This document shows positions 1 through 11,921 of a stretch of 64,000 bases of DNA, in pieces; positions within the stretch are counted from its first letter, which is position 1; the number at the start of each line of letters is the position of its first letter. Location of the stretch: positions 3,390,001 through 3,454,000 of the forward strand of contig BSBM01000597.1 of assembly GCA_027924585.1 (NCBI GenBank), in the 5' to 3' direction. Under the pieces are notes generated by a model. That model was not told the DNA's origin. It saw only the letters and a list, made by a program, of their open reading frames with translations, and made no database searches. The stretch is from Larix kaempferi (lineage: Eukaryota > Streptophyta > Pinopsida > Pinales > Pinaceae). The position numbers and the translations under genes are program-made.

Positions 1-630
1 ATTGACATCCCAATCAATCCACGAGCTTCATCACATCTATTTGCGCATTTTATTTTCTTATCATCATCAGTGGGTTCTTTTTCTTTCCCTGAGGTAATTC
101 TGAAAAGTCCCCTACTTCGTAGAACATCCTCCATACGAGATTTCCATGAGAAATAGTTGGAATTGTTAAGTAGAATATCACAAGGGGCGGCCATATTTGT
201 AAATTAATGACTGTAAAAGCAGAAAACAATAGTCTGGATGTGAAGAGCTCGAAAAAATAGGCGGTTTAAAAAAAAAACGACACTGAAAACTGACTCTGTA
301 TGATGAAGTTATGCTTGAACAAAGAAATTGTTGAAGATGTCCCCAATAGTGACGTGACAGCTAGAGAATGTCCAGCAAAACAAAGAACCCCCCTCTTCCC
401 AAGATGAACCTTTTGAAAATCACTTTACAAGAAAGTTGCTTTAAGTGAACCAATTTTGTAAAATAAGTGATTTCACTTTTACAATGATATTACTTTTAAA
501 TAGTGTAACAATAAAAAACTTAAGTGACTCACTTGTATTTTTTATTATTATTATTTAAGTGCGATGCACTTTTACAATAAAATAACTTGAAAATAGAAAT
601 TGCGTGCACTTTTTCTTTTAAAAGTAACTT

Positions 631-699
631 CCTAAGACTTGAACTCAAGACCTATTAAGGAATAAAGCAACTTTGAACCAAGTGAGCTAGATTAAATGG
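631..699 (-). repeat. tRNA-derived SINE-like head
   Basis: Read on the minus strand, this stretch has a tRNA-like A-box (TAGCTCACTTGGT) followed about 35 nt later by a B-box-like GAGTTCAAGTC. That is the order and spacing of the internal pol III promoter of tRNA genes and tRNA-derived SINEs. There is no cloverleaf I can complete and no CCA-ready acceptor stem, so it is not a tRNA gene. No poly-A tail or target duplication was identified. A tRNA-like LINE tail is an alternative. Confidence 0.4.
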
Positions 700-870
700 T
701 ATGTAAAATATGGGAATGAGGAAGGGTTTTTTTTTTTTACTCTTTTTACTCGGTTTGCGTGCTTGCCCTTTTTTCTGCAAAACAAACCACAAGTCGAAAC
801 AAAAAAAAAATTTCCACACTTGTGGAGTTAGATCTTGTTAGCTTTCCCGGAAAGTATATGTTTTCTCTCT

Positions 871-1012
871 GTTTTTGATTTGCCGAGATCGCGCAAGGTG
901 CACGGCAAAGAGCATACGCAGCCGAGAAAAACCCTTTCCCTTTCTGTTTCTGATTTGCCGAGATCGCTCAAGGTGCACGGAAAAGAGCATACGCAGAAGG
1001 GAAAACAACAAT
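871..1012. repeat. 75-bp tandem duplication, CpG-containing
   Basis: Two head-to-tail copies, 871-945 and 946-about 1012, each carry GATTTGCCGAGATCGC, then AAGGTGCACGG and AGAGCATACGCAG. The copies differ at a few bases only. Overlapping open frames on both strands here (828-1032) are a by-product of the repeat having few stops and look like no known protein. Confidence 0.7.
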
Positions 1013-1324
1013 CCGAACCCAAAAAAATCTAACAGTAAAAAATGATGAAATATGAGATTTTTTTCCTTTTAAAAAAATAAAATAAAAAAACACGTCACTG
1101 TAACATTATACCTTCAGATCTGATGAAATATGCGTTTCTGGAGCAACCGGGAACCATTTTCAATCAAACAAAAACTATTTACCAATGGAAACGATGCTTC
1201 GGACACAATGGAACACCTCCCATAGCCCAGAAATGCACAGAAATACCAGAACTAGAAACCCTTTCAAGTTTCGGCAACAACAGTTCAAGATCTAGATCAT
1301 AACCGGAAGCAACACTTCATAAAA

Positions 1325-1336
1325 GCTCTGATACCA
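1325..1336 (-). other. Primer binding site of a minus-strand Copia element
   Basis: The plus strand reads GCTCTGATACCA, the reverse complement of the tRNA-iMet-type primer site TGGTATCAGAGC. It abuts an LTR ending in CA on the minus strand, which sets the element's orientation: the internal region runs left, toward position 1. Confidence 0.75.
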
Positions 1337-1794
1337 TGTTTGGGTATTCAGGGTACTACCAAACGACCGAACACCAAGAGCAACCACTTCACACAAAAAG
1401 ATCACAGATAAACACACTGATGTTTTGACATGGTTTAAACCCTCTTGAGGGAAACACTCCACGGCCCCGGCCAAATAGCTTCTACGGGACAATTTATTAT
1501 GCAAAGAAAGAAAGTTACAAATGAGCTTCTCATAATCGATCAACTAAACAATGACCCTCCATGCTCTTTAAATAGAGATCATGGACCAATCGAGTTTTAA
1601 GCCACGGATCAAGGTTAGGTTTGATCTAAGAGAAGTTGAGCCGTCGGATCACTCTATGTCGGGAACATATCGTGACCATCGGATTAAGTATTTACAAATG
1701 CATACTAATGCATACTAAAGAAACACACTATCCCTAATGGATATATTACACAAGTTGATCTTAACTAACTCCTAAGGGTCTAAATATCCTAACA
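1337..1794 (-). mobile_element. Copia-type LTR, minus orientation
   Basis: On the minus strand this segment begins TGTTAGGATATTTAG, ends CCCAAACA and is followed at once by a tRNA-iMet primer site. A TATA-like TCTATTTAAAGAG lies near 1562-1574, about 220 bp into the LTR. No second copy is in the window, so the left end (minus-strand start) is set by the TG dinucleotide and a purine-rich tract (GGGAGGGTTG) just upstream. A primer site on one side and a polypurine tract on the other means internal sequence may flank both sides. The sequence is not close to the C1-C3 LTRs. Confidence 0.65.
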
Positions 1795-3441
1795 CAACCC
1801 TCCCGAGAAATATACAAAACAACCTTATGGGGGATACATCAAATTTATCAGTATTCCCATTGATAACCATAGGTCCCTCATTCCTAGTTTGATGTGCCAT
1901 CAACATCATCCCTGGACATAGCATGTCCCCCCATGGGTGTGCAGACCATAGCCATCCTAATCATCAATTGACACCCATGATATCAACCCCACACAAGTCT
2001 GAGGAATCTGATACAACTTGAAAATATTACCATGTAGCATATCATTTTCTAATTACGCATTTACTCCCTCGAGTAGACACCATCAGATTCCTCGGTCCAT
2101 TTTATGATAAATATTCACAAAGCTTACTCATACCTCAATGAGCACTTTAATTGTCATAATATTCTTCATACAATCACCTCTGCGAAGACACCTATGGGAC
2201 CCCCACCCTCATAAGTAACCAATTCTATTTAGTTATCCCATGGGAATACACTGCATGGCATTGATTCATGGGGCACCCATCTTTGCATCTACAAGTTAAC
2301 CCCCACTATAACTTGGAAAGCGTCCCGTAATCCACTCAAAACCGTGGGTACTTTTCCCATCATCAAATTAATCCCATGACACATCCAAGACTGCGGGGAC
2401 CCCATTATTATTCTTTATGTCCAAATATTCCCCCCATCAACTCACATTGTAGGAACAACAGATTCTTTTGGCAGCAACCCATGGTCACCTTTGATCAATG
2501 TATTTGAGTCTCAATATATTCAGCAGTATATTTTTTTTGTCACCATTACTCTCTATTTTGTGTCTCCATCAAAGACCTTTCATTTGCAATTTGTCTCCCT
2601 CCATGTCAATATGTACCATTCTGAAAGGAAAGCTTCCGCCCCCACTCCCCATGTTTACATTGATCAAAGGAAGTTATGAGCCCCACGCTTATAAACTAGT
2701 TTCATGTCAGGTCTGTCCATCCCCTAGTTGGTTACAATATAATCTTGGTTCTTAGGATAGGACCCTCATCTTATCATTTACTTAAGCTCTCGTCGACGTG
2801 AAAAAATACATTCCGAGAGTTGTAGTCATTGCACTTGTACCTTGAGATCCCTTTCAATCACTATAAGGTATCACCTCGAACTTGGTAGGGAGAGTCATTA
2901 GTGCTCCCTAACTAAGTGGTTTCCCCTATGCTCGACGTCAAAACATCTATCGCATCATGGGGAAACGTACTTTTGAAGGTAGCAGTGTTCACATTTATAA
3001 ATCATGGTAGCATTCCATCTGAAATAATGGAGTTCTCAAGCAGCTTCATTAATCACATGGGTCCCCCACCCCCATGGGCTTATAATGATCATCAACAATA
3101 CCACTTCTTCAATATCATGTAGCATTTATTGGGTTATTTAATCCCACATGGATTGAAGCCACCTTCGTACATACCATAGTAGTATAGTCCAGTGACCCAT
3201 TTGGTCCTCTATTATTGTAATCACCTTGATATAATTTCACGAGCATGGGTATGCTCGCCTTGTTTGTATAAAAAAATATTCTTTATCATAGCTCCAACAG
3301 TCATCACCAACGATATTTCCCCATGGGAGGACCCTATTGTCCACATATGATTCATCCTATAGAACAAGAGAGAAACACAAGAAAACATGATGCATTATTG
3401 GCTTTGTAGTACCCTCTAAACCTCATACATCATGGGGCATC
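1795..3441. other. Retroelement non-coding sequence, unassigned
   Basis: I find no gene here. Short open frames (2491-2755, 2916-3122) have no recognisable motif. The right end, ATGGGGCATC at 3432-3441, is a polypurine-like tract resembling the one before the G2 3' LTR at 53728-53739 (both read CATACAT/CATACATTA, then G-run and GCATC, then TGTTA). At least the right part is therefore probably the 3' non-coding end of a Gypsy element. Confidence 0.45.
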
Positions 3442-4480
3442 TGTTAATGCCTAAATTTCGCACACATGCGACATTTCGACGATTCTTCCAGTAAGGCGTC
3501 ATCAACATAGAGAAATGCAACTCACCACAACCATCCTGAACAAATCCAAAAGACAACATGAGTCCAAAATTCCTAAGATCAGTCGAAATAAGGGGTCGCA
3601 CGACTAAACCATTGTTGAACTGTTCTTTAGTGTAGGTTACCAATTCAGTTCCCGCACGATACACACACAAATATTCTTTCGATATTTGCGCTACTGTCAA
3701 AAAAGTGGGAACATCAACTTCTCGTGACGCATTAAAAGCCTCATCACCTCCAAAGATCCAAATTCATCTCCTCACACACTTGGTGGCATTAAATATCCTC
3801 CTTGGTGTACCTTGGAACTAGTTCATGGAGGAGATGGGTTCACATTTGTATATTGTTGTTTGTTGGCCACCTCTTGGCCTATATAAGGAAGCCATTAGCA
3901 TGCATTTTGTAGAGAGAAATAAAGAGTAAGGTTATGCTACTGTATTTGTGTTGGAGCTTCCTGATAGCCCACCTCTTCCTATCATTGTAAGCATTCCCAA
4001 GCTCCCTTGCCACCTTCCTTCAATGGATAGTAGTTCCTCTCCATTGTTCCACCATTGAATTAGCATATAGTTTGGAGAAAAAAGGCTTCCCTAAGCAATA
4101 TTGTTGGCTTCCCTTGAATCCCACACCTCCTAGGTGTTTTACAACTTCACCATTGGGAAATACAAAAGTGGTTTGGCATATCTTGGATTGTTATTGGAGT
4201 TTGCATTCTCCCCCCATCTCTTTTATTTTTCATTTCATTCATATTTCTTTGTTTTATATGAATTACACTAATAATCTATTGCAGGATCACTTGGAGGAAA
4301 ACCAAACCCCCACACAGGGACTCCATGGACTAAGGCCTTGTTGCAGTCTACAAGGACTAGCCTTTTACCAAGTGGAAGAGTGCACACTTGTGCAACTGTT
4401 TCCACGAAAGCACCCTTTTTGCACCACTTTTCTGCAGCCTCATCCCCACCTCTCTGTAATGTGATCTTTGGGTAGTTGTG
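3442..4480 (+). mobile_element. Candidate Gypsy LTR (right end uncertain)
   Basis: TGTTAATGCCTAAATTTCG starts directly after a polypurine-like tract. A TATA box (CTATATAAGG) lies near 3880, about 440 bp in, matching the roughly 460-bp offset in the G2 LTR. A purine-rich leader (GAGAGAAATAAAGAG) follows, as in many LTR transcripts. No second copy is present, so the end given is only an estimate from the G2 LTR length (1044 bp). The open frame 4072-4464 falls in the presumed R-U5 and is not a gene. Confidence 0.45.
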
Positions 4481-7400
4481 GGTGTCACATACTCTTCATC
4501 TATATCTACTCTAACAATCTACAAATCAACCACAAATATGCTCAGCACCCAATCTTTCCACAATCCTCTGGTCCAGATGTACAAGGCTCAAATATCTATC
4601 ATCTCATTCTCATCTCTGCTAAAGTTTTTCTCTTAATTGTAGTCAACTTGTTGCTGCAAAAATTCTTTGAAAAATGGATTAACTCTACTACAAATCTGAA
4701 AGTAGTACTATCATTAATCTAGCCAGGATCAATAACCACCACATACTATTCAATCTAATGAAAGATAGACACAAAAATCATCTTCACTCAATAAATATGA
4801 CTCAAATACTGACCAATGAACTTTTGACCCATTAACTCAAACATATGTCTCATGGAGTGTACACATTAAACTTCCTTTTATTGGATGAAGGATCGCATGC
4901 CTTAAGGAAACGACTCATGTTTAACCCCCTGTTATCATGTAACTTCTTTAACATTTATCATACAAAAAATACTCTAGATTCTTAGTATAGCTTTCTTGGG
5001 ATTGAATATTCTCTTTACATTTCATCAACATAACCTCTCAATAAAAACTAAAATATATAAAAAGAGGGTTGGATATAAAAGTAATCCCACATAAACAAAA
5101 ATTGTTATTGTGCAACCAATAAATTCACAATGGGCAGACAAAGGCTATTGATTGAGGCATAAAGATGATAATGTCTTATAGTTGAAGTGTAACATCCCGA
5201 AAATTTACCAAAAATAAAAAAAATTAAATTAGCAATAATTATCAAGTCATTAATGCGGAAATATAAATTAAATAAATTTCTTCACTAAGATAATTCAAAA
5301 CTATGACATGTCATACTTCCCAAGTAAACATGATATGGTTCAATTGCTAGCAGATTTAAATGGATGCTAAACTTCTTGACAACGGATCTTTTTATGATTA
5401 TGCAAGGAATACAATTTACAGATTTGCTCAATTTCTAAGTATAATTATATGATGTTATAAGTTTGTACTATTATGAGGATATTGATGTTGAGCTGACAAT
5501 TTGCTTGTGTGATGATGAAGGGGTCCTACGAGGTACCCCGGAGTTTACTTAGCTATGATTAGCTAAGGCATTTGAATACTGTCTTCCATGTGCAGACCAC
5601 AAGTAAGAAATTCTACGCCAACGAGTGTTATGAATACAAGTGTCTTTCAATTCAACGTCAGTGTAAAAGTAGAATGTTATTTACTTCCTTACGAAACAAG
5701 ATACTGAGGGTATGGATACATGGTTCAAATTGTAGTTTTATGTACTGACATCGAAGCTCTTCAGTGATACAATTTTTATGTCATCCGTGTGTTTTACTTT
5801 ATTGCAATATACAATATCATCTAACTACTATTGTTACTATTAAGCTATGATACCGGATCTATATTTAAAGCTGTAGGAATCTGGTAGAAAATGATGTTTA
5901 CGCTTTGGATCTATCATTATATCTTGTACTTACAGAACTTAGACTATTCTAAGTCCTGGATTTGTCTTTTGATGGCACGGTTAGTAGATGTAAGTATAAT
6001 GACTCGAGCTTGTACTAAGTACCTAGCTTTAGAGTACATCTCGCCAATGCTTATACTTACGATGATACCATAGTCTTACACTATATGGCAATTCCTATGG
6101 AATTTATTGTGAATAGTTTCTATGTTATGAACTAGCATCATCAAACTTCATCCTATAGCTTATTTGAAACTCTAGAAATGAATTAGAATTAAATAGAATA
6201 ATGTATGATTCTATGCATCTACCAAATACATTGATTATATAATTCCAATGTTACGATGCCTATGTTCAAACTTATATCAAAGGTGCACTAATTATTTGTA
6301 ACGATGTGATTTTACAATATGCAATGTTACTATTATGAAATGTTACAAGTTAAAATTCAATGGAGTGATGAAAACATTAGGTATGGACCATGCATTAAGG
6401 CTAAACAAAATAGTGGGTGATATTACTATTATCACCATATCTACACAACCTTCGAAAACCTATAACATTAGCATACAAAGGTCTAATATGCAATACTATG
6501 CTATTGATGGAAGGTGGTAATGGCTCGGTACTTGACATGATTTCCAAACTGGCGTTGACAGGATTTGAAAAATGTCGAACCACTTGGTGAACGAAGTGGA
6601 AGCCATGGTGTGGGGTCTTCATGTGCTCGAGGTTTGCAATGAGTGCCATATTGACCGAGTTGTGCCATGCAAAAGATTTTTGGTTCACTTACCTGGAAGT
6701 TGGTAGATGCAGCTATTAAATAACATTGATTGTAATGCAGGTTTGGTTATCAATGTGCCCTCCTGGCAGTTGTACCACTGTCGATCTCCCTAAGATCTCG
6801 AGCTGTGGGAAAACCCTAAACTTACGATGGTAAGTGATGGAGGAAGGTTTTCCTATTACCATTGTTACGCTTAGTGGTAAGATAGTGGAGCCGACCGATT
6901 GCTGTAATATAGGAGTGTTTGCTTTTTTGAGAGGAGGACTCCTCCCTGGTCTTGAACCTGAGACCTAAGTGAGATAGTTTAAGGGTTACAGGCTTATGCA
7001 TCGTGCCAAAGAGCCACGCTAAAGTCGTGGTAGCTATGTAACATTCTTCTGTCAGTTGCTGAGAGTGATTTGAAGTTGGGGTTCGAGTTCTCCATGAGAG
7101 ATTGTCTTCTAAGTTTTGAATTTGTAGTACCATTATTGCTACTAGGCCTCGTCGTCTTTTCTACTGGTGTAATGTGCCACCATTCCGAGCTGTGATAAAA
7201 TGTAATAGTTCACGATACTATCATAGTATGGTGTTGCTTGCTTGTTTTCTTGTATCTTCTTTGTTTTAACCCCATCGAAATGTGACTTTGCAGGTACCCA
7301 CTTCATAGGATGGTTCTGGTGCAAGCATGGGGAATTAAATATGTTGCGGCTTCTCCTGGTAAGCTTTGGTGGTTCTTGAAACCTTGTAGGTGCCCTTGAG

Positions 7401-9505
7401 CATGGTGTTGATGGTGACTATCGTATGCTGAGAGTTGGAACTTGTAGACTTGTTTTTGGTGATGGTCGAGTGTTGATTTTTTGAGTCTTATTTGATGAAT
7501 ATGATATAGTGGATAGTCTTTACTAGTTTAAGTGGTCATTTGGCTCTTGATGCCTGGTTGTACTGTTCGTTAAGAGCTTCAAAATTGCAGTTTTTACATG
7601 CTATTTGACAAGGGTATAACCTTGTGTTTTCTGTAACTCCACGACCGTGTTTAAAGATTTGGTTGAAAGGGTTTAAGCCTTGCAGACTGTGGAACCCTAA
7701 TAGGTCCGATAAATAACTCTGATTTATATTTGAATGGAAAGACTCAGAACCTAGGGTTCTCTTGTACCTATGAACAAATGGTTGATTTCGTAAATGAATG
7801 CCGTGCTTTTGAAATAAGAAAGAAAATAGATGTTATTTGTAATAATGAACAACAATGGTTGTTGTAGCTAAGAGTTTCCTGTAGCTTCGTCCTCACTGTT
7901 GATGTTTAAGTTTTGGGATAGTTTTGAGATAAGTTTGACTAGCAAAAGTTTTTGTAATGAGAATGCCACAGTGTCCCTTTTCTTTTATTTCATAAAGAAT
8001 CCTACCTATAATTTTGATTGTTGTCTGGCTTGCAATGTGCCTCGGTACCCAAAACTTAACCTGCAAAAAAAAAGGGTTTTGATAATGTGAATGTCTTCGA
8101 TGATGTAAATGGATTCATGCTATGATTGAGGGCTATCATCCGATATTGACACTGGATCGTGCTTTCTGTTGAAAGACTTTTTATGGCCTTGTAAAAGTCT
8201 CGAAAAGCTTAGTTAGGGTATGGAAATCTATAACTAAGTAACCTCAGAGTGAAATGCCTAGGGTTTTTGCCATGGATGGTGTGATAAGAAATATGAACTG
8301 TGATCCCAAGACACACTTGGATTCATATTCATGGGATAACTTAGGGTTTCGATGTTATTGCACATGTAAATGTATTTGATAACTTAAATCAAGTGGCAGT
8401 TAGTGAAGAATTGGTATGCGTTCAATTATAAAGATTTGTACAGGGAGTAGTTATTGTAGCTGCTAAAATACCTAGATTGTGAATGCTTGTGAATATGAAA
8501 TTTATGATAAAATATATATAAAAAAGCATTTTACAAACAAAAGGGAATGAAAACGAAATGGAGAAGTATAGATCTCTGCAGTAGTAACATGTATTCGTCC
8601 CTAAATATAAAATAGGCAAATGCTATGTATCAGTCTATATGATGTTTTACTTTTCTTACATCTGTACTTATGTATGAAATGGGGACATGTGAATCTTGTG
8701 CATAAATTAGTTCTTGCAGCTGCTATTATTCTTGAAAATTCCCTTGCTAAAAACATGAAAAGTATAAGATTGATGTGCATTTGCTTACTGGCTGAAAAAA
8801 AAATAGAGTTAAAAGAAATGCATAGAACTGTGCAGAAACTTGCTGTGTTTTTCTTTCCTATATTAATTAAATGAATTCTATGCTATGGTTGATGCTATGC
8901 TAGAATGTTTACTGTGTTTTAAATATAGGGTAGAATTCTGACAAGAACATTACCATAAGAGTCTAAAATAACCCTCTTATCCTTTTGCTTACTAAATTTG
9001 GCCAATTTAATGCTACATCTCTGTACTGGAGTATGATGCAGACTCAAGCATGGGGAAAAATGCAGAGGAGTCATTTTATGAGTCAAATAATAAAATTAGG
9101 TCAGAAAATAAAAATAGTTATTTCTACTGATCCTTAGTAAAATTTCTAAACCAGTTGCTGCAGAGATTCATACTTCTGAAAAATACAAACAAAATAAATA
9201 AATTGTAGAACCTGATAATTGTAAGAGAAACAAATCACCCAAGGATCCTGTTCCACCCAACCTGCACCTAAACCAACCAAGATGCCTGCCTTAGGACCCC
9301 CGAGCCTATTCACTAAACCACCAGGAGGAAGAAACTTTAGAAGCTTAGGTCCTCAATCTTGCAGCAGCAAGTAGTTTATCCAGTCTTACAAACTCAGCAG
9401 ACAAAAGAGACCTGCAACAGCACCTCTGGTTTTCCTTCTCAGAAATAATTTGCATACTTACAATTGCACTCTCACATAGCCTCCCTAATTCGAATCTCTC
9501 AGTCA
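4481..9505. other. AT-rich intergenic sequence without a recognised gene
   Basis: Five kilobases with no reading frame resembling a known protein. At 5186 a TGTAACATCCCGAAAATT motif matches the usual start of many plant Gypsy LTRs, but I could not find its end or a partner. Minus-strand open frames at 6401-6688 and 6822-7324 have no motif. A run near 6930-7030 carries a GGTTCAAGACC-like B-box on the minus strand and may be another tRNA-derived repeat relic. Confidence 0.4.
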
Positions 9506-9775
9506 TCACCTGATGCATATGAGAAATATTTCTGCAGAAAATATTGTAAGAGTTGCCTGCTCAATTCGAATTGCCTTATATAGGCTGCCTAGGCCTTTTA
9601 GTGAAATTTTCTTGGTCATTAAATGAGCTTCCTGCTCACTCCTCCACCTGGAGAATAATGCCATAATTTTAGGAGTAGTTGTCTCATAACCAACAGCTAG
9701 TGGTGGAGTACAAATGCTACCATCTGTCCCATGCCTTCTAACAGCTTCCAATCCTCCTACTGGGTCAGTGAACAC
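9506..9775 (-). other. Unrecognised exon-like open segment
   Basis: An 89-codon open segment on the minus strand has more even amino-acid use than its neighbours. It contains RRHGTDGSICTPPLAVGYE near the start and KKISLKGLGSLYKAIRIE in the second half. It ends at a CATCAG|GTGATG sequence that could be a splice donor, and an AG precedes its first codons. I do not recognise the family. It may be an exon of a decayed host gene or chance; no partner exon was found nearby. Confidence 0.25.
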
Positions 9776-10576
9776 TCTTATAACAACTTTTTTGAGTGTT
9801 TGTCTCCTATTTTAATTTATTAAATAAAAATAATGAGTCATTACAGTCATCTTTGACCAGATTTGGTCATAATTACAAAACTTTGTAATTATAAATTAAC
9901 ATAAAGTATTTTGCAAAATAAAATAAATATCCTCAAAATTTGGGTAGGTGACATGAAGCTACTAAAATTTATGTTTCTTTCGATGCACTTGAACTTGACC
10001 ATACCCAGTATCCAGAAAATTTATTGTGCATATCACCTTCACCAACACACAGATCAAATCACCACCTCATAGACTTAATATTACCATGCAATCAATTACT
10101 AACACTGTGCAACCTTACTCCTACCAAGTTTGTTAGCAATTGCACCTCCAATATTGTCAACAAATTCACGATCCTTTATAAGGTATTCAAATGCTCCATT
10201 TACTACACGTAGATGGTAACCAAATAAAATGAGTCACAAGCATGCAACACCAACATATGTTGGAGGTTTTTCTATGTATTTCCATTTCTAGGATTGTTTT
10301 GCTACTCCCAAATACTTTATCTCAAATGTCCAAGCCAACTGAGCCAACCTGCTTATCTTAACCATGCTTTTGCTTGCAAAAAAAACATATCGTCAATAAT
10401 CTAAACACCAAGATAGTGAATACCATAAACACAATCATTATACTCACTTCTTGTGAAACTTGGATCACCGTGAAGGAATCAACTTCTTGTACCAGTTTCC
10501 TGGATGCGCATTCCAGGCCATATAATGACTATTTTGAGATTTTAAACAAATATTCAGTTGCGATCCTGAAAATGCA

Positions 10577-11126
10577 TCACACAAAAAAAGTACACACCAC
10601 AACATTCATAGCATATACATAATCATTCCCAAGGAGCGTATTTAAGTCCAATGGGCCCTCCATAACCATAAAATCAACTAAGACAATTTTTTCACCCAAC
10701 GTAATATGCAACTTAGGGAGAAATACCAAAGGTTCACTAGGTCTTCTATCAAAATCCAGCGGGTGGCTGACGGTTGGCACAAGGTTAGGAGATGATCCTT
10801 CATCTACAATGCAATGATGAACATTCTTGTCTCTGACACCAACCTTTATATGGAAAGATATGGTAGAAGGAAAGCGAGGCTTAGCTAGTTTATTCCGATT
10901 GAAGGAAACAATCCTAGAGCTTGGTGGAGATTCATTCAAAGTGATTGGAGTTCCTCCCTATCTAGAAAAATTTAAATGGGCAATGAAGAAGACTTTAGAA
11001 ATAATGAAATTACTCTCCAAAGGAAGAGTGGGATTGGTTGATGATTGCATTGGTTCGATCACTTGTAATTTGTCACTCTCCAAGAGAAGAATGGGATTGA
11101 GCAAAGATTGCATCGGTTTAGCCACT
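10577..11126 (-). pseudogene. Gypsy polyprotein fragment: retropepsin-like protease remnant
   Basis: On the minus strand the frame reads PSSRIVSFNRNKLAKPRFPS, then CIVDEGSS, FDRRPSEP, TLGEKIVLVDFMV and LLGNDYVYAM. These match, in the same order, the protease region of the G2 element at 49720-50110 (SPRIVSF, CIVDEGAS, FDRRPSEP, TLGGKIALVDFMV, DYVYAM). The catalytic triplet is D-E-G rather than D-T/S-G. Further upstream (10980-11126) there are two copies of a motif centred on GATTGCATYGGTT, the counterpart of the repeated EPMQS segment in G2. The fragment stops at the CACTA-type terminus at 11127, so that insertion probably truncated it. A segment lying between the SILSSYAW and FDRRP motifs of G2 is missing. 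Confidence 0.7.
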
Positions 11127-11590
11127 CACTAGTACAAAATGAGAGATAAGTGACCAGGTGACCAAAAACATTTGTCACCGCATTTTTTTCTAAGGGATAA
11201 ACGACCAAACTTGAGCAATTTTAAGTGCTCCAACTAAAAATAACCAAGATAAACGACCAATTTGGTCACATGATAAAATATACGACTAGATAACAAGTAA
11301 CTAAACTAAAAATGACCACATAAAACTAACATTAAGAATATGAATTGGTATTTTAATTAGTCATTTTTAGTTTTGTCACTCTGAGAGTGGAAAATTACAA
11401 TTTTGATAATGAATTTGCCAATATAGTAAATTTTAACACTATAGATGGATACAGAGACCCCTTTCTAAATTTGAACACTATAGATGGATTCAGAGACCCC
11501 TTTCTAGGGGGTCTCTGAATCCATCTGCAATGTTAAAATTTAGTAAATTGTAACATTGTAGATGGATTCAAAGACACGTATATCATGTCC
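11127..11590 (+). mobile_element. CACTA-type transposon terminus, copy A
   Basis: Begins with CACTAGTACAAAA, a canonical plant En/Spm (CACTA) terminal inverted repeat. It is followed by dense subterminal short repeats (TGACCAAA, AACGACCAA, AACTAAAAATGACC), as expected for transposase binding sites. The sequence is repeated in the same orientation from 11922. No transposase and no opposite end (TTTTGTACTAGTG) were seen in the window. Confidence 0.65.
11482..11525. repeat. Perfect 19-bp inverted repeat inside CACTA copy A
   Basis: AGATGGATTCAGAGACCCC (11482-11500), six-base loop TTTCTA, then its exact reverse complement (11507-11525). A third, direct copy of the arm lies just upstream near 11445-11462. 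The equivalent place in copy B (about 12296-12340) is a degenerate hairpin. Confidence 0.9.
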
Positions 11591-11921
11591 ATATCTTATT
11601 TCACCATTTTTTCTTTCGTACTATCCCTTTGACAGATTTGCCAAGTTGCATCATGTGCATCATCATAGTGTCGTTGAGTCGAGTCTTGGATATTTGTCTT
11701 CATTCCCTCTCAACATTTTCATGTTGTGAATTTTGTGTCATTGTGTTCGTCTGATTGTACTGGTCATGTTCATATTTTGTTTGAACAAAATCGTCATCAT
11801 TTGAGCCTCTCGACGGTTTGTTAAAGTTTCAGCAAGTTCATGTATTTTGCGTCATGTTAGCTAAAAAATTTCAATTTCACAACCTTCATTAATTCTCCAT
11901 ATGCATCCATCCATCATGGTT

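Noticed and set aside
4072-4722. Two consecutive open frames (130 and 84 codons)
   Set aside because: No motif, located in the probable R-U5/leader of the LTR candidate, and with unconvincing amino-acid composition.
5186-5600. Gypsy LTR beginning TGTAACATCCCGAAAATT
   Set aside because: Only the start motif is convincing; no end, primer site or second copy found, so it is mentioned only within the intergenic entry.
6930-7100. tRNA gene or SINE
   Set aside because: A B-box-like GGTTCAAGACC exists on the minus strand but the A-box region and cloverleaf do not form.
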